From NCBI RefSeq assembly GCF_009932395.1, contig NZ_LSRS01000008.1:7752-71751 (forward strand): a stretch of DNA of 64,000 nucleotides, in the 5' to 3' direction. Below are positions 18,064 to 28,004 of the stretch, piece by piece. This DNA is from Sporotomaculum syntrophicum. GTDB lineage: Bacteria > Bacillota > Desulfotomaculia > Desulfotomaculales > Desulfallaceae. The notes under the pieces were generated by a model. The model saw only the letters and a program-made list of their open reading frames with translations. It made no database searches and was not told where the DNA came from. The position numbers and the translations under genes are program-made. Numbering within the stretch: the first letter of the stretch is position 1; every line of letters begins with the position of its first letter.

Positions 18064-18097
18064 AAAAACCATGTGAAACAAAAGTCACATGGTTTTT
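18064..18097. terminator. Second, symmetric terminator-like hairpin before deoC
   Basis: AAAAACCATGTGA / TCACATGGTTTTT is a perfect 13-bp inverted repeat with an 8-nt loop, 64 bases before deoC. It may stop read-through from the left, or attenuate deoC if the promoter lies upstream of it. Confidence 0.7.
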
Positions 18098-18160
18098 ATT
18101 TTTACGTTAATACATAATATTAGCCGGCTAACGGCTTGCAGGGAAAAGGAGTAATGCATT

Positions 18161-18835
18161 ATGAGGATTACTAAAACTAAATTGGCCGGCCTGATTGACC
18201 ACACCTTGCTTAAACCCACGGCTACTCGCGAGGAGATTATTGCCCTCTGCGGCGAGGCCAGGGAATATGGTTTTGCTGCTGTATGCATTAACCCTTTTTG
18301 GGTGCCCCTGGCTGCCGAACAACTGTCGGGTTCCAATGTGGCGGTGTGCACCGTGATTGGCTTTCCCCTTGGCGCCACCGCCACTGCCGCCAAGGCCTGG
18401 GAGGCCGGGCAGGCTGTGCAAAACGGTGCCCTGGAGGTGGATATGGTGCTCAATATCGGCGCCCTGCTGGATGGAGATACCGGCATGGTGGTGAAGGATA
18501 TCCGGGCGGTGGTGGAGGCCGCCCGGGCGCATAACCCTGCAGCTATCATCAAGGTAATTATTGAAACCTGTTATCTTAACCGGGAGCAGAAAATATTGGC
18601 CTGCCGGCTGGCTGCCCGGGCCGGGGCCGGGTTTGTCAAAACCAGCACAGGCTTTGGGCCGGAAGGCGCTACAGTAGAAGATGTGATGTTGATGCGCGCC
18701 ACGGTGGGGCCGGCCATGGGCGTTAAGGCTTCCGGGGGTATTAAAACAGCCGGACAGGCCCTGGCTATGCTTGAAGCAGGAGCCAGCCGGATCGGGGCCA
18801 GCGCCGGGGTGCAGATCCTAAAGGAAATGGACTAA
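18161..18835 (+). CDS. deoC: Deoxyribose-phosphate aldolase
   Basis: 224 residues, standard length for bacterial DeoC. It splits 2-deoxyribose-5-phosphate to acetaldehyde and glyceraldehyde-3-phosphate in deoxynucleoside catabolism. Seen motifs are IDHTLLKP at the start of the barrel, [18 protein letters not shown], and [15 protein letters not shown] with the Schiff-base Lys in [13 protein letters not shown], with the second catalytic Lys, and SRIGASAG at the end complete the set. Start ATG nine bases after AAGGAG. It is followed 54 bases later by the HAD-YbaK fusion gene, probably in the same transcript. Confidence 0.97.
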   Translation: MRITKTKLAGLIDHTLLKPTATREEIIALCGEAREYGFAAVCINPFWVPLAAEQLSGSNVAVCTVIGFPLGATATAAKAWEAGQAVQNGALEVDMVLNIGALLDGDTGMVVKDIRAVVEAARAHNPAAIIKVIIETCYLNREQKILACRLAARAGAGFVKTSTGFGPEGATVEDVMLMRATVGPAMGVKASGGIKTAGQALAMLEAGASRIGASAGVQILKEMD

Positions 18836-18889
18836 GGCAGGAATCCGCCGGCTTTGGCGCGAAATGCTGGTAGAAAAATGTGACGAAGG

Positions 18890-20089
18890 ATGTGGATTAA
18901 ATTGCTGCAGGCGGCACTGTTTGACTTGGATGGTACTATCTTGGAGGTGCGTGCCGAACATTTTATGCAGGAATATTTTCAGGCGCTCGCCCGTGCCGTG
19001 GCTCCGGTAATGGACGTGGACCGGTTTACTAAGGCGTTGATGGACAGCGTCGTTGTAATGTTGATGAATCGCGATCCGTCGTTGACCAACGCTGATGTGT
19101 TTTGGCACGAATTCAGCTCACGGATGGGTAACAGCCGCGAGGCACTGGAGCCGCTGTTAATTAAATTTTATGCAAATGAATACCAGGATCTGGCCAAGAT
19201 AATCTGCCCCTCGCCGCAGGGCCGGCGGGTGGTACAGTCCGCCCTGGACCGTGGCTTGCGCATTGTTCTGGCCACTAACCCGCTGTTTCCCCGTTCAGCT
19301 ATTTATGACCGCATGAGCTGGGCCGGGCTGGCTGATCTGCCCTGGGAACTGCTAACTACTTATGAAGACATGCACTTTTGCAAACCCTGTCCCGAATATT
19401 TTCAGGAGGTTGCCGGGCGGCTTGAGCTGCCGCTCGAAGCTTGCCTGATGGTGGGTAATGATGTGACCAGGGATATGGCGGCAGCCGATGTTGGTATGCG
19501 TACTTACCTGGTGACGGATTACCTAATTAACCCCCAAAATATGGATTTCCGGGAAATCGTGCACTGGCACGGCACATTAGATCAGCTGTGCCGCTGGTTT
19601 TCCGGCGCCAACCTGGAGCAAGCCTTATCTGATAGCCTGGCCCTGGACCGGGTACGCCGGTATGTTAAGTCATTTGATGACAGCCTGGCGCCGCTGGTTT
19701 TTAGTGAGGCCACCAGTACAGTGGAAGAGGTGGCCCGGGCGCTGGGCGTGGAGCCCGGTATGATTGCCAAGACCCTGCTTTTCCGGTCCGGCGACCGGAA
19801 CGGGCTGTTTGTCGTAGCAGGAGATCGGCGGGTAAGCACAAAAAAAGTAAAGCAACTGCTGGGCAGCAAGCCGAGAATGGCTACCTCTGAGGAAGTTGAA
19901 GAAATTACAGGTTACCGGGTGGGAGGGGTATGCCCCTTTGCCCTGGCCACTGATGTGCCGGTTTATCTGGACAGCTCCATGCAGCGGTTCGAAGTGATTT
20001 ACCCGGCCGCCGGTAGTGCTCATTCCGCTCTGCCCATAACTTTTGCCAAACTGCAAGCTATCACCCGGGGCACGGTGGTTGAGGTTTAA
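18890..20089 (+). CDS. HAD-family hydrolase fused to a YbaK/ProX-type aminoacyl-tRNA deacylase domain
   Basis: 399 residues in one uninterrupted frame. Residues 1-220 are a HAD hydrolase: FDLDGT with D12 and D14, ATNP as motif II, and GNDVTRDMAAAD as motif IV. Residues about 235-395 are a YbaK/EbsC domain: EEVARALGVEPGMIAKTLLF, FVVAGDRRVSTKKVKQLLG, then GGVCPFAL and VYLDSSM. Stand-alone YbaK proteins hydrolyse mis-charged Cys- or Pro-tRNA. The HAD part would be a phosphatase. The ATG at 18890 sits almost on its ribosome site, so a TTG at 18902 is possible. The joint role of the two domains is unknown. Confidence 0.88.
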   Translation: MWIKLLQAALFDLDGTILEVRAEHFMQEYFQALARAVAPVMDVDRFTKALMDSVVVMLMNRDPSLTNADVFWHEFSSRMGNSREALEPLLIKFYANEYQDLAKIICPSPQGRRVVQSALDRGLRIVLATNPLFPRSAIYDRMSWAGLADLPWELLTTYEDMHFCKPCPEYFQEVAGRLELPLEACLMVGNDVTRDMAAADVGMRTYLVTDYLINPQNMDFREIVHWHGTLDQLCRWFSGANLEQALSDSLALDRVRRYVKSFDDSLAPLVFSEATSTVEEVARALGVEPGMIAKTLLFRSGDRNGLFVVAGDRRVSTKKVKQLLGSKPRMATSEEVEEITGYRVGGVCPFALATDVPVYLDSSMQRFEVIYPAAGSAHSALPITFAKLQAITRGTVVEV

Positions 20090-20094
20090 TTCAT

Positions 20095-20132
20095 GGGTAC
20101 CGGAGGAATTTATTTCGTAATTACCGGTACCC
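20095..20132. repeat. Inverted repeat between the fusion gene and copA
   Basis: GGGTACCGG / CCGGTACCC, a perfect 9-bp inverted repeat with a 20-nt AT-rich loop and no T run. It could be a weak terminator or a binding site ahead of copA. Confidence 0.5.
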
Positions 20133-20213
20133 TAAGGGTAGTTCCGTTGTAACATAAGTATTAGAGAAATATTCTGCCGATATTGTTATTTGGTGAAAGG
20201 GGGGCAGGCTTAG

Positions 20214-22682
20214 ATGAGTGATAAAAAGATAACCATGAAAGTCAGCGGCATGGAATGCGCGGCCTGTGCGGCCAGGATCGAGCGCCAGCTCAAAAAAACA
20301 GCCGGGGTGGCCGAGGCGGCAGTTAATCTGGCCGCCGAAAAGGCAACGGTGCTTTACGATTCGGAACAGGTAAACGCCGACCAGTTAATCCATACCATCA
20401 CAGACCTGGGTTACCGGGTGCCCACCGAGCGGGTGGACTTGCAGATCAGCGGCATGTCCTGCGCGGCCTGCTCTGCCCGGGTGGAAAGGGCGCTTAGCGG
20501 TCTGGACGGGGTGCTCAAGGCTAATGTGAACCTGGCCATGGAAAGGGGTACCGTGGAATATAACCCGGCCCAGCTTAGCCTGGCGGAGATTAAAAGGACC
20601 GTGGCTGATGCGGGGTACCGGGCAGAGGAAGTAGTCGGCGGTTTAGGCGGGGACCGGGAAAAGCTGGAGCGGCAACGGGAAACCCGGCGCCAGATGATCC
20701 TGCTGGTAATGTCCGCGGTGTTATCGTTGCCCATGCTCACCATGATGTTCGGGGAATGGTTTAATATCGCCCTGCCCCATATCTTGCATGACAAAGTGTT
20801 TCAATTTGCCCTGGCCACTCCGGTGCAGTTTATTGCGGGTTACCAGTTTTACCTGGGGGCTTACAAAGCTTTAAGGCACGGCAGTGCCAACATGGATGTG
20901 CTGGTGGCCATGGGAACCTCCGCTGCTTATTTTTACAGCGTGGGCACCACTTTCTTTTTCCCGGGCGATGTGTATTATGAAACCAGCGCTATTATTATCA
21001 CTTTGATCTTGCTGGGCCGGCTGCTGGAGTCGGCGGCTAAAGGACGTACCTCGGAAGCCATTAAAAAGCTGATGGGTCTGGCAGCCCGGACAGCCCGGGT
21101 GGTGCGGGACGGGCAGGAAATCGATATCCCGGTGGAGGATGTGCAGGTGGGCGATGTGGTGCTGGTGCGTCCCGGGGAAAAGCTGCCGGTGGACGGAGTT
21201 ATCCTGGAAGGCATATCGTCTGTCGATGAGTCTATGCTGACCGGTGAGAGTATCCCGGTGGACAAGCATGCCGGGGACGAGGTGATCGGCGGCACCATCA
21301 ATAAGCACGGCCTGTTAAAGTTTACCGCTACAAGAGTAGGCTCGGACACCGCCCTGGCCCAGATCATTAAAATTGTGGAGGAGGCCCAGGGTTCCAAAGC
21401 CCCCATCCAGCGGATGGCCGACATTATTTCAGCTTATTTTGTGCCTGTAGTGGTGGGCATTGCTACAGCCACCTTTTTAATTTGGTATTTTATTATAGAT
21501 CCCGGCAACCTGGCCCGGGCTTTGGTTAGCTTTACCGCGGTACTGGTGATTGCCTGTCCCTGTGCTTTGGGGTTGGCCACCCCCACCTCTATTATGGTGG
21601 GTACCGGGCGGGGCGCTGAACACGGCATTTTAATCAAGGGCGGTGAGTACCTGGAAAAAGCCCACGCTATCAATACGGTAGTGCTGGATAAAACCGGCAC
21701 TATAACCCGGGGCGAACCCTCCCTCACCGATGTGATGGCGGTTCCGGGCGTGGTTGACCAGCATGAACTGCTGCAGCTGGTGGCCTCGGCGGAGCGGGCC
21801 TCCGAACACCCCCTGGGTGCAGCGGTGGTTCAGGGCGCAAAGGAGCGGGACCTGGCGCTCATGGAAGCAACGAGTTTTACAGCTATCCCCGGCTACGGCA
21901 TTAGCGCCGGGGTGAACGGGCGGGCGCTGCTCATCGGCACCCGCAGACTGATGGCCGAGCATAACATAGCTACCGGTGCTCTGGATAAAACAGTGGACGA
22001 GCTGGAAATGAGCGGCAAAACAGCTATGCTGGTGGCCGTGGATGGACAGGCTGCCGGGGTGGTGGCGGTAGCCGATACCGTCAAAGAAGGTTCTGCCGAG
22101 GCTATCCAAGTGTTACAGGCGATGGGCGTAGATACTATGATGATCACCGGTGATAACCGCCGCACTGCCGAAGCCATTGCCCGCCAGGTAGGCATTGCCC
22201 CGGACCATGTACTGGCCGAGGTATTGCCCGGCGACAAGGCCAGGGAGGTCAGTAAACTTATCGAGCAGGGACGGGTAGTGGGTATGGTTGGTGATGGGAT
22301 CAATGACGCTCCGGCTCTGGCCACCGCCGATGTGGGCTTTGCCATCGGTACCGGTACCGACGTGGCCATGGAGGCGGCGGACATCACCTTGATGCGGGGT
22401 GACCTGCGGGGCGTGGCCGCCAGTATCAGCCTGAGCCGAGGCACGATGCGCAACATCAAACAAAACCTGTTCTGGGCGCTGGTCTACAATTCGCTGGGCA
22501 TCCCGGTAGCTGCCGCCGGTTTTCTCTCGCCGGTGCTGGCCGGGGCTGCCATGGCCTTTAGCTCCGTGTCGGTGGTTACCAATGCGCTGCGTTTAAAGCG
22601 TTTCGACCCCTACCTGGTATTCCGTGCCGGTGAAAAAAGCCGTCGGAGCTTGCTTCCGGAACCTGCCCGGCGATATAAGTAA
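20214..22682 (+). CDS. copA: Copper-exporting P1B-type ATPase
   Basis: 822 residues, membrane-bound, using ATP to pump Cu(I) out. Two N-terminal heavy-metal domains carry GMECAAC (C15, C18) and GMSCAAC (C83, C86). The transmembrane copper motif CPC is at about 448-450 ([12 protein letters not shown]), the phosphorylation motif DKTGT at about 492, [10 protein letters not shown] in the P domain and [10 protein letters not shown] near the end. The order and the paired N-terminal domains match Gram-positive CopA. AAAGGGGGGC precedes the ATG. No copper regulator (CsoR or CopY) or chaperone (CopZ) is adjacent. Confidence 0.95.
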   Translation: MSDKKITMKVSGMECAACAARIERQLKKTAGVAEAAVNLAAEKATVLYDSEQVNADQLIHTITDLGYRVPTERVDLQISGMSCAACSARVERALSGLDGVLKANVNLAMERGTVEYNPAQLSLAEIKRTVADAGYRAEEVVGGLGGDREKLERQRETRRQMILLVMSAVLSLPMLTMMFGEWFNIALPHILHDKVFQFALATPVQFIAGYQFYLGAYKALRHGSANMDVLVAMGTSAAYFYSVGTTFFFPGDVYYETSAIIITLILLGRLLESAAKGRTSEAIKKLMGLAARTARVVRDGQEIDIPVEDVQVGDVVLVRPGEKLPVDGVILEGISSVDESMLTGESIPVDKHAGDEVIGGTINKHGLLKFTATRVGSDTALAQIIKIVEEAQGSKAPIQRMADIISAYFVPVVVGIATATFLIWYFIIDPGNLARALVSFTAVLVIACPCALGLATPTSIMVGTGRGAEHGILIKGGEYLEKAHAINTVVLDKTGTITRGEPSLTDVMAVPGVVDQHELLQLVASAERASEHPLGAAVVQGAKERDLALMEATSFTAIPGYGISAGVNGRALLIGTRRLMAEHNIATGALDKTVDELEMSGKTAMLVAVDGQAAGVVAVADTVKEGSAEAIQVLQAMGVDTMMITGDNRRTAEAIARQVGIAPDHVLAEVLPGDKAREVSKLIEQGRVVGMVGDGINDAPALATADVGFAIGTGTDVAMEAADITLMRGDLRGVAASISLSRGTMRNIKQNLFWALVYNSLGIPVAAAGFLSPVLAGAAMAFSSVSVVTNALRLKRFDPYLVFRAGEKSRRSLLPEPARRYK

Positions 22683-22792
22683 GGTATGTTCAATGCCCGG
22701 TATAGCCCTGTTCACCTGTAATTGGTTCAGGGCTTGCCGGAATAGTTGTCCAGTTTGTGCACAGTTTGGGCATCAGCCATGCAAATATATAA

Positions 22793-24157
22793 TTACCGTT
22801 CTTCAATATCCACATATTCATTAAGGGTAACAATGCTCTTATAGGCCGGTCTGATTATTTTATCGGCATTGATTAGCTCCTCCAAACGGTGTGCACTCCA
22901 TCCTACGATCCTGGCCGTGGCAAACATAGGTGTGTATAGCTGCATAGGTATACCTAGCATGTTATAGACAAAACCGCTGTAATAATCGATATTAACACAA
23001 ACTCCCTTATAAATGCGTCGTTTAGCACCGATTACTTCGGGTGCTAGTCGCTCAATCAGTGAATAAAGAGCAAAGTCGGCTTGCCTGCCTTTAGCCTCAG
23101 CCAGCTTTTTAACAAATCCTTTAAATATTAATGCCCTGGGATCAGAAAGGGTATATACAGCATGTCCCATGCCATAAATCAAGCCTCTCCGGTCAAAAGC
23201 CTGCTTATCCAAGATTTTCGTCAAATAGTGTCTTACTTCTTCTTCATCCGTGGGGTCGGTAACATTATCTTTGATATTCTGCATCATATCAGGTACCTTA
23301 TTGCTGGCTCCTCCATGTTTGGGCCCTTTTAGAGATAATATGGCCGCAGCTATGGCAGAATAAGTATCGGAACCTGCGGAGGTTATAACTCTGGTGGTAA
23401 ATGTTGAGTTATTGCCGCCGCCATGTTCCATATGGAGCACTAAAGCAGCGTCCAGTATCTTCGCCTCAAGCTCCGTATATTCCGTATCGGGCCTTAACAT
23501 GTGCAGTATATTTTCAGCCACGGACAGATTTTTATTAGGTCTATGGATATATAAACTATTATCCAGGTCATAATGGTTATGGGCATGATAAGCATAAACG
23601 GCCAGCCTAGGGAAAGTGCTGATCAGGTTAAGGCATTGTCTCAATACATTATCTGATCCCAGATCATCTATTTTATCATCATAGGATGCCAGGGTAAGGA
23701 CACTTTTGGTCATGGAATTCATAATATCTTTACTGGGAGCTTTCATGATGACATCTCTGACAAAATTTTTGGGCAGGTCCCAACTGGCGGCCAGGATTTC
23801 CTTGAATTCTGCCAGTTGCTCTTTAGTGGGCAGTGCACTAAAAAGCAGCAAATAGGTTATCTCTTCACAGCCAAATCGGTTGTTACTGGTGAATCCGTTA
23901 ACTAAATCGTTGATATCGTAGCCACGGTAATACAGTTTACCCTCACAGGGTATTCTTTGGTCACCTTGCTCTTCAAATCCTTTGATCTGAGAAACCTTGG
24001 TAATACCTGCCAGAACGCCTTTGCCGTTAATATCTCTTAGGCCTCGCTTTACCCCATACAGGTCAAACAGGTTTTTGTCGATTAAACCGTTTGCTTCGCA
24101 AAGCTTGCTGTACTTTTCAGTATAATTTTCAATCATTTCTTTATCTGTATCTTGCAT
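22793..24157 (-). CDS. Citrate synthase
   Basis: 454 residues. Makes citrate from oxaloacetate and acetyl-CoA. Family residues: LYYRGYDINDL in the small domain, LHMEHGGGNNSTFT with a catalytic His, LKGPKHGGASNKV, and IYGMGHAVYTLSDPRA with the active-site His and Asp region. RIVGWSAHRLEEL near the C-terminus matches the CoA-binding end. The N-terminal extension (residues 1-45) and the length fit the longer citrate synthases of clostridia. ATG eight bases after GGAGG. Monocistronic with an unusually long upstream region. Confidence 0.95.
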   Translation of the reverse strand: MQDTDKEMIENYTEKYSKLCEANGLIDKNLFDLYGVKRGLRDINGKGVLAGITKVSQIKGFEEQGDQRIPCEGKLYYRGYDINDLVNGFTSNNRFGCEEITYLLLFSALPTKEQLAEFKEILAASWDLPKNFVRDVIMKAPSKDIMNSMTKSVLTLASYDDKIDDLGSDNVLRQCLNLISTFPRLAVYAYHAHNHYDLDNSLYIHRPNKNLSVAENILHMLRPDTEYTELEAKILDAALVLHMEHGGGNNSTFTTRVITSAGSDTYSAIAAAILSLKGPKHGGASNKVPDMMQNIKDNVTDPTDEEEVRHYLTKILDKQAFDRRGLIYGMGHAVYTLSDPRALIFKGFVKKLAEAKGRQADFALYSLIERLAPEVIGAKRRIYKGVCVNIDYYSGFVYNMLGIPMQLYTPMFATARIVGWSAHRLEELINADKIIRPAYKSIVTLNEYVDIEER

Positions 24158-24472
24158 ATATACCCTCCAATTTGTAGTAGTAATTTTGTAGTAGTAATAA
24201 TGATATAACAGGAAACCTATTAGCCCAGTATCTATTGAGATGCCTGAAAAGTTTGTGTACTGGAGCTCTATTGTTTTTTGGGGTCACCCTTTGGGCTTTT
24301 CGGCGATGGCAAATAATCTTTTCAAAAATGGTATTACCAACCCATTTTAAGGTTATCAAAGCAATAAGTCCAGGTCAATGTTATTTATTGACATGGAATT
24401 TTTAGGTTGCAAAGCCAACGACAGTTAATTTCAAAACCTTCAATTTACTACGCCACACCGGTACCGGTAAGA
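24158..24472 (-). other. Upstream region of citrate synthase
   Basis: 315 bp without a gene. Reading towards citrate synthase, there is a small stem CCCAAAGGG near 24285 within a GC-rich patch in otherwise AT-rich sequence, and a direct repeat of TACTACTACAAA just before the ribosome site. The length suggests a structured leader but I recognise no riboswitch class. Confidence 0.4.
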
Positions 24473-26161
24473 CTAAGAGCCAATTTTTCTGGTAGGAATG
24501 AGCACTCTTTTATCCTTCACAGAGAAAATTCCCCGGGGCGATAAACGAATGGCCGGTAAATGGGTGGCTGAGAAAAAGTGAATCATATATAACAGGTCGT
24601 AATGGATATGGCCTTTTTTGGCCAGCAGCTCATAAAGCTCTTCGGATTTGGGGATTAATTCGTCCAGAGACCGGTCGCTCATCATGCCGCCCAGGGGCAG
24701 AGGCAGCTCATAGATGACTTGACCTGCCTCCGCCACTACCACGCCGCCGCCCAGCTCATACATCCGCCTGGTAGCGCGCAGTATCTCCTTCGGGTTTCTC
24801 CCCATGGCTAAAAAGTCACCCGAATAAGTATTGGAACAGGCCATGCCTTCCAGATCTTCAGCAAATCCGCCCACGATGCCGTTACATACCCATTCCCCCA
24901 GATGATCCACCAGTGTGCAGTATATTAAGCCGGGCTCACCGGAGATATCGATCTTGCCTTCTCGCGACGGTAGTTTAACCTCCCGAATTTTTGTAATGGC
25001 CGGACTGATAAAGTGCATGATGGGAAATAAACCATCATACGCCGGGGGGATAATGTCGCTTTCTTGAAGCCGGCAATTGATTATGGGTTTGATGTTATAA
25101 GCGTGCCAGTCAGGTTGTATAAATTCCACCAGCGGACTGCCGTTTTCCGCTGTCAAAACACCTTCGGTGATAACTTTCAAAGGTGTCGGGTTGGAGGGCT
25201 CTTCCAGGAAAAGTATATCCGCCAGCCTGCCCGGGGCGATGCCGCCCAGTTCACCGTCTAACCCGTAGTAAGTCGCCGGGTTAAGGGTGGCCATGCGGTA
25301 AGCCTCCATCGGGGCCAAGCCGCACTCCATGGCAATGCGGAGGATATAATCGATGAAACCGTGACGCATGATAGGCGGGGTAGTGCCGTCGGTGGTAATC
25401 ATAGTGCGGTGCAAGTCCACCCTGGCCTCAATTAAATAGGGTAGTATTTGGCGCATGTCCGGCCGCAGTGAACTGTGGCGCAGCGTGGCATACATACCCA
25501 GGCGCAGGCGCCGCAGAGCTTCCTCGCCCTTGATGCTTTCGTGACAATCGGTAATTCCGCCGGCAGCAAGAACGTTTAAGGTTTGTGCAGAGGCACCGGG
25601 TAAATGGCCTTCCACCCGTTTGCCCAAACGGCCGGCGGTGAGTATATTCTCCAGCATCTGGTCCCGGCCGGCCACCAGTGACGGCCAGTCGGTGAGTTCG
25701 CCGGCCTGCTGGGCTACCGCCTGATCCAGCAAAAATTCAATTTTGGCCGGAGAAAATTCTTCTAAACGCTCATCGGAAAAGGTCTGGGGATCCAGGCGCA
25801 CCCACCAGAGTATTTTTACCGGCAGTTCGGCTAACTCCCGCCATAGCTCGGTCAGCTTGCTTGCGTCCATGTGATTGAAAAAAAACAGGTTGTCACAGAT
25901 GATGGTGGTGGTGCCCGTAGTCATGATTTTTTCCGCCAGAGTTACCGGGTTATAGGTTTGGAAAGGGTGGACATGGGGGTCAATATACCCGGGGCAGAGG
26001 TAGAAGCCGGTTGCATCAATGACCTCGGTGGATTCGCCTACCATGTGCTCGGCCTCGCCGACATAAGCGATGTGCCGGCCTATAACCGCGACGTTGGCTT
26101 TAATCAGCTCGCCGGTATAAACATTGATCACGGTGCCGTTTTTAATGTAAAGATCGGCCAT
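24473..26161 (-). CDS. Adenine deaminase-like amidohydrolase (COG1001)
   Basis: 563 residues from the ATG after AAGGGTGA; 22 further in-frame codons to 26227 lack a ribosome site. N-terminal amidohydrolase layout ADLYIKNGTVINVYTGEL and GYIDPHVHP. Central VEGHLPG and DCHESIKGEEA carry metal-ligand His residues. The C-terminal adenine-deaminase domain is clear (GEPGLIYCTLVDHLG, PLPLGGMMSD). Typical AdeC proteins read AHVHIES at the first metal site; here it is PHVHPFQ, so it belongs to a divergent branch and adenine may not be the substrate. Purine salvage is likely but unproven; ade is not assigned for this reason. Confidence 0.85.
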   Translation of the reverse strand: MADLYIKNGTVINVYTGELIKANVAVIGRHIAYVGEAEHMVGESTEVIDATGFYLCPGYIDPHVHPFQTYNPVTLAEKIMTTGTTTIICDNLFFFNHMDASKLTELWRELAELPVKILWWVRLDPQTFSDERLEEFSPAKIEFLLDQAVAQQAGELTDWPSLVAGRDQMLENILTAGRLGKRVEGHLPGASAQTLNVLAAGGITDCHESIKGEEALRRLRLGMYATLRHSSLRPDMRQILPYLIEARVDLHRTMITTDGTTPPIMRHGFIDYILRIAMECGLAPMEAYRMATLNPATYYGLDGELGGIAPGRLADILFLEEPSNPTPLKVITEGVLTAENGSPLVEFIQPDWHAYNIKPIINCRLQESDIIPPAYDGLFPIMHFISPAITKIREVKLPSREGKIDISGEPGLIYCTLVDHLGEWVCNGIVGGFAEDLEGMACSNTYSGDFLAMGRNPKEILRATRRMYELGGGVVVAEAGQVIYELPLPLGGMMSDRSLDELIPKSEELYELLAKKGHIHYDLLYMIHFFSATHLPAIRLSPRGIFSVKDKRVLIPTRKIGS

Positions 26162-26477
26162 AAGATCACCCTTGGCGGTGCTGATTAAGTTATATAAATA
26201 CTGCTTGTTAATAGGTCGTATTTTCATTAATGCCTCCGCAATTGTTGTAAATTATTTTATTTATTATAACATCCTAAGTGATATTACAAAATATTAATAA
26301 TATTTCACTACAGGAGTCGGAGTCTACAACTATGGTCAGGCAAGTAACCACAAAGATAGTAAATTCTAACGGAGTTTTTTAAATTGCACTGTTCTTTCAT
26401 ATTGCATATCTATTCCTCTTCCGGTAATATTAATATATATGAAAAATAATAGAACTTCGAGTCGAACATGCCTCAGA

Positions 26478-26569
26478 CATTATTGTTATGGCTGTACGAC
26501 CTTTAGGGTTTGCCGGGAAACCGGCTTGCCTCCCATTGCGGAAAGAAGAGAAACTTTTTGGGCTTAATC
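26478..26569 (+). ncRNA. Moco/Tuco-type riboswitch upstream of tupA
   Basis: A 5' leader contains TTGCCGGGAAACCGGC, then GCCTCCCATTGCGGAAAG, resembling the conserved core of the molybdenum/tungsten-cofactor RNA motif. A second copy of the same signature stands at 27795. It is followed at once by an intrinsic terminator and then tupA. The terminator loop carries GGAGGC (26588-26593), complementary to GCCTCC (26528-26533) in the core, a plausible switching helix. Class assignment is from memory of the motif and needs a covariance search. Confidence 0.7.
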
Positions 26570-26612
26570 GTCCTGTAGTGCTCTTATGGAGGCAATACAG
26601 GACTTTATTTTT
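26570..26612 (+). terminator. Expression-platform terminator of riboswitch 1
   Basis: TCCTGTA (26571) pairs with TACAGGA (26596), followed by CTTTATTTTTT. The loop contains the GGAGGC that can pair with the riboswitch core. Confidence 0.75.
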
Positions 26613-26752
26613 TCCAGTGTGGGCTGTTATGGTAAGAGGGATGATACTACTTATTAGCTAAATACAAGGAAGAAAGGATGTGACTATTAAACAGAAATCT
26701 TGGTTGAAGGAAATAATTAAAAGTTCATTTAATGAAGTGGAGGAATATGTTA

Positions 26753-27640
26753 ATGAAAAAGAAAAGCTCACTAATTGCCATTCTTTTGATGCTTGCTTTG
26801 GTTTTAACACTGGTCGGCTGCGGCCAGGATACCGCTCAGGATGAACCACAGCAAAATCAACAAGAACAACAAGCAAATGAACCCGAAAACAAACAACTTA
26901 TCCTGGCCACCACCACCAGTACCCAGGATAGCGGACTGCTGGATGAACTGCTGCCCGTCTTTCAGGAAGAAACCGGCTACATAGTTAAAACAGTAGCTGT
27001 TGGTACCGGGCAGGCCCTGGAAATGGGTAAAATGGGCAACGCCGACGTGCTGTTAGTGCATGCTCCGGCTTCTGAAAAGCCGCTGGTGGAAGACAAGACA
27101 GTGATCAATTACGAGCTGGTAATGCATAATGACTTTATTTTGCTGGGACCGGCCTCTGATCCCGCCAAGGTAAAAGAAACCACCGGCATAGTTGATGCTC
27201 TCAAAAAAATAGCCGAGAGTGGCGCGATTTTTGTCTCCCGCGGTGATGATTCAGGAACAGACAAAACTGAGAAAAAGCTATGGAAAGAAACCGGCATTGA
27301 TCCCAAGGGGCAAAGCTGGTATCAGGAAACCGGACAGGGTATGGGGGCCAGCATTACTGTAGCCAACGAAAAACAGGCCTACATATTAAGCGACCGCGGC
27401 ACCTACCTGGCCCATTCTGAAAAAATCAACCTGGAAATTGTCTCTGAGGGCGATGAAGCGCTGATGAACATCTATCACGTGATGCAGGTCAATCCGGAAA
27501 AATTTGATCGGATTAATGCTGAAGGCGGCGAGGCGTTCGTCAAGTTTATGATCGACAGAGAGACCCAGCAAACAATCGAAGAATTTGGTAAAGACAAGTA
27601 CGGGCAATCGCTGTTCTTCCCTGACAGGCTGAAAGGTTAA
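26753..27640 (+). CDS. tupA: Tungstate-binding lipoprotein of an ABC importer
   Basis: 295 residues from the ATG nine bases after GGAGG (26732 is too early). Lipoprotein signal with the lipobox LVGC, then a Gln/Asn/Glu-rich tether. The mature part starts LATTTSTQDSGLLDELLPVF, the oxyanion-binding signature of TupA. It continues with GTGQALEMGKMGNADVLLVH and FVSRGDDSGTDKTEKK, also typical of tungstate- rather than molybdate-binding proteins. It captures tungstate outside the membrane. The permease and ATPase genes (tupB, tupC) that normally follow are absent; the next element is a terminator and another riboswitch. Confidence 0.92.
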   Translation: MKKKSSLIAILLMLALVLTLVGCGQDTAQDEPQQNQQEQQANEPENKQLILATTTSTQDSGLLDELLPVFQEETGYIVKTVAVGTGQALEMGKMGNADVLLVHAPASEKPLVEDKTVINYELVMHNDFILLGPASDPAKVKETTGIVDALKKIAESGAIFVSRGDDSGTDKTEKKLWKETGIDPKGQSWYQETGQGMGASITVANEKQAYILSDRGTYLAHSEKINLEIVSEGDEALMNIYHVMQVNPEKFDRINAEGGEAFVKFMIDRETQQTIEEFGKDKYGQSLFFPDRLKG

Positions 27641-27722
27641 AATTGCAACTGGCGGTTGATGTAGCCCCGGCTGTTAAGGCTGAACACTGGAAATAGTGAA
27701 GGTGTCTTTGCTTCAGGTTATG

Positions 27723-27754
27723 GAAAGCTAGTTTCTCCCGCAGAACTAGCTTTC
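27723..27754 (+). terminator. Terminator after tupA
   Basis: GAAAGCTAGTT / AACTAGCTTTC, an 11-bp stem, followed by ATAGCATTTTCC. Confidence 0.8.
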
Positions 27755-27794
27755 ATAGCATTTTCCTTAATTAAAGATGTACATTAATCAAATC

Positions 27795-27893
27795 TCTGAG
27801 CCTGGTGACCTTAGCCAAGGGGTATGGTTGCCCGGCCTTTTGGGTGCATAGGGAAACTAGTGTGCCTCCCATTGTGGAAAGGAGAATTGAGCT
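27795..27893 (+). ncRNA. Second Moco/Tuco-type riboswitch
   Basis: Sequence with CTCTGAGCC, GGTTGCCCGGCC, then GTGCCTCCCATTGTGGAAAG and GAG. It shares the GCCTCCCATTG(C/T)GGAAAG core with riboswitch 1. It lies beyond the tupA terminator, is followed by its own terminator, and precedes the gene at 28005, so it controls that gene rather than tupA. Confidence 0.72.
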
Positions 27894-27906
27894 TTATTTG
27901 TGCTGT

Positions 27907-27941
27907 AAAGCTTTGTCCTTTGCACAGGGACAAAGCTTTTT
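27907..27941 (+). terminator. Expression-platform terminator of riboswitch 2
   Basis: AAAGCTTTGTCC pairs with GGACAAAGCTTT across an 8-9-nt loop, followed by a T run. Confidence 0.85.
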
Positions 27942-28004
27942 GTATTTATACCGGGACGAGCAGCAAAAGATTATCGCGAACTAATATTTATTGGGGGTGG
28001 CAAG

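Noticed and set aside
24158-24472. Riboswitch in the citrate-synthase leader
   Set aside because: Long and partly GC-rich, but no known aptamer core could be recognised; kept only as an unassigned region.
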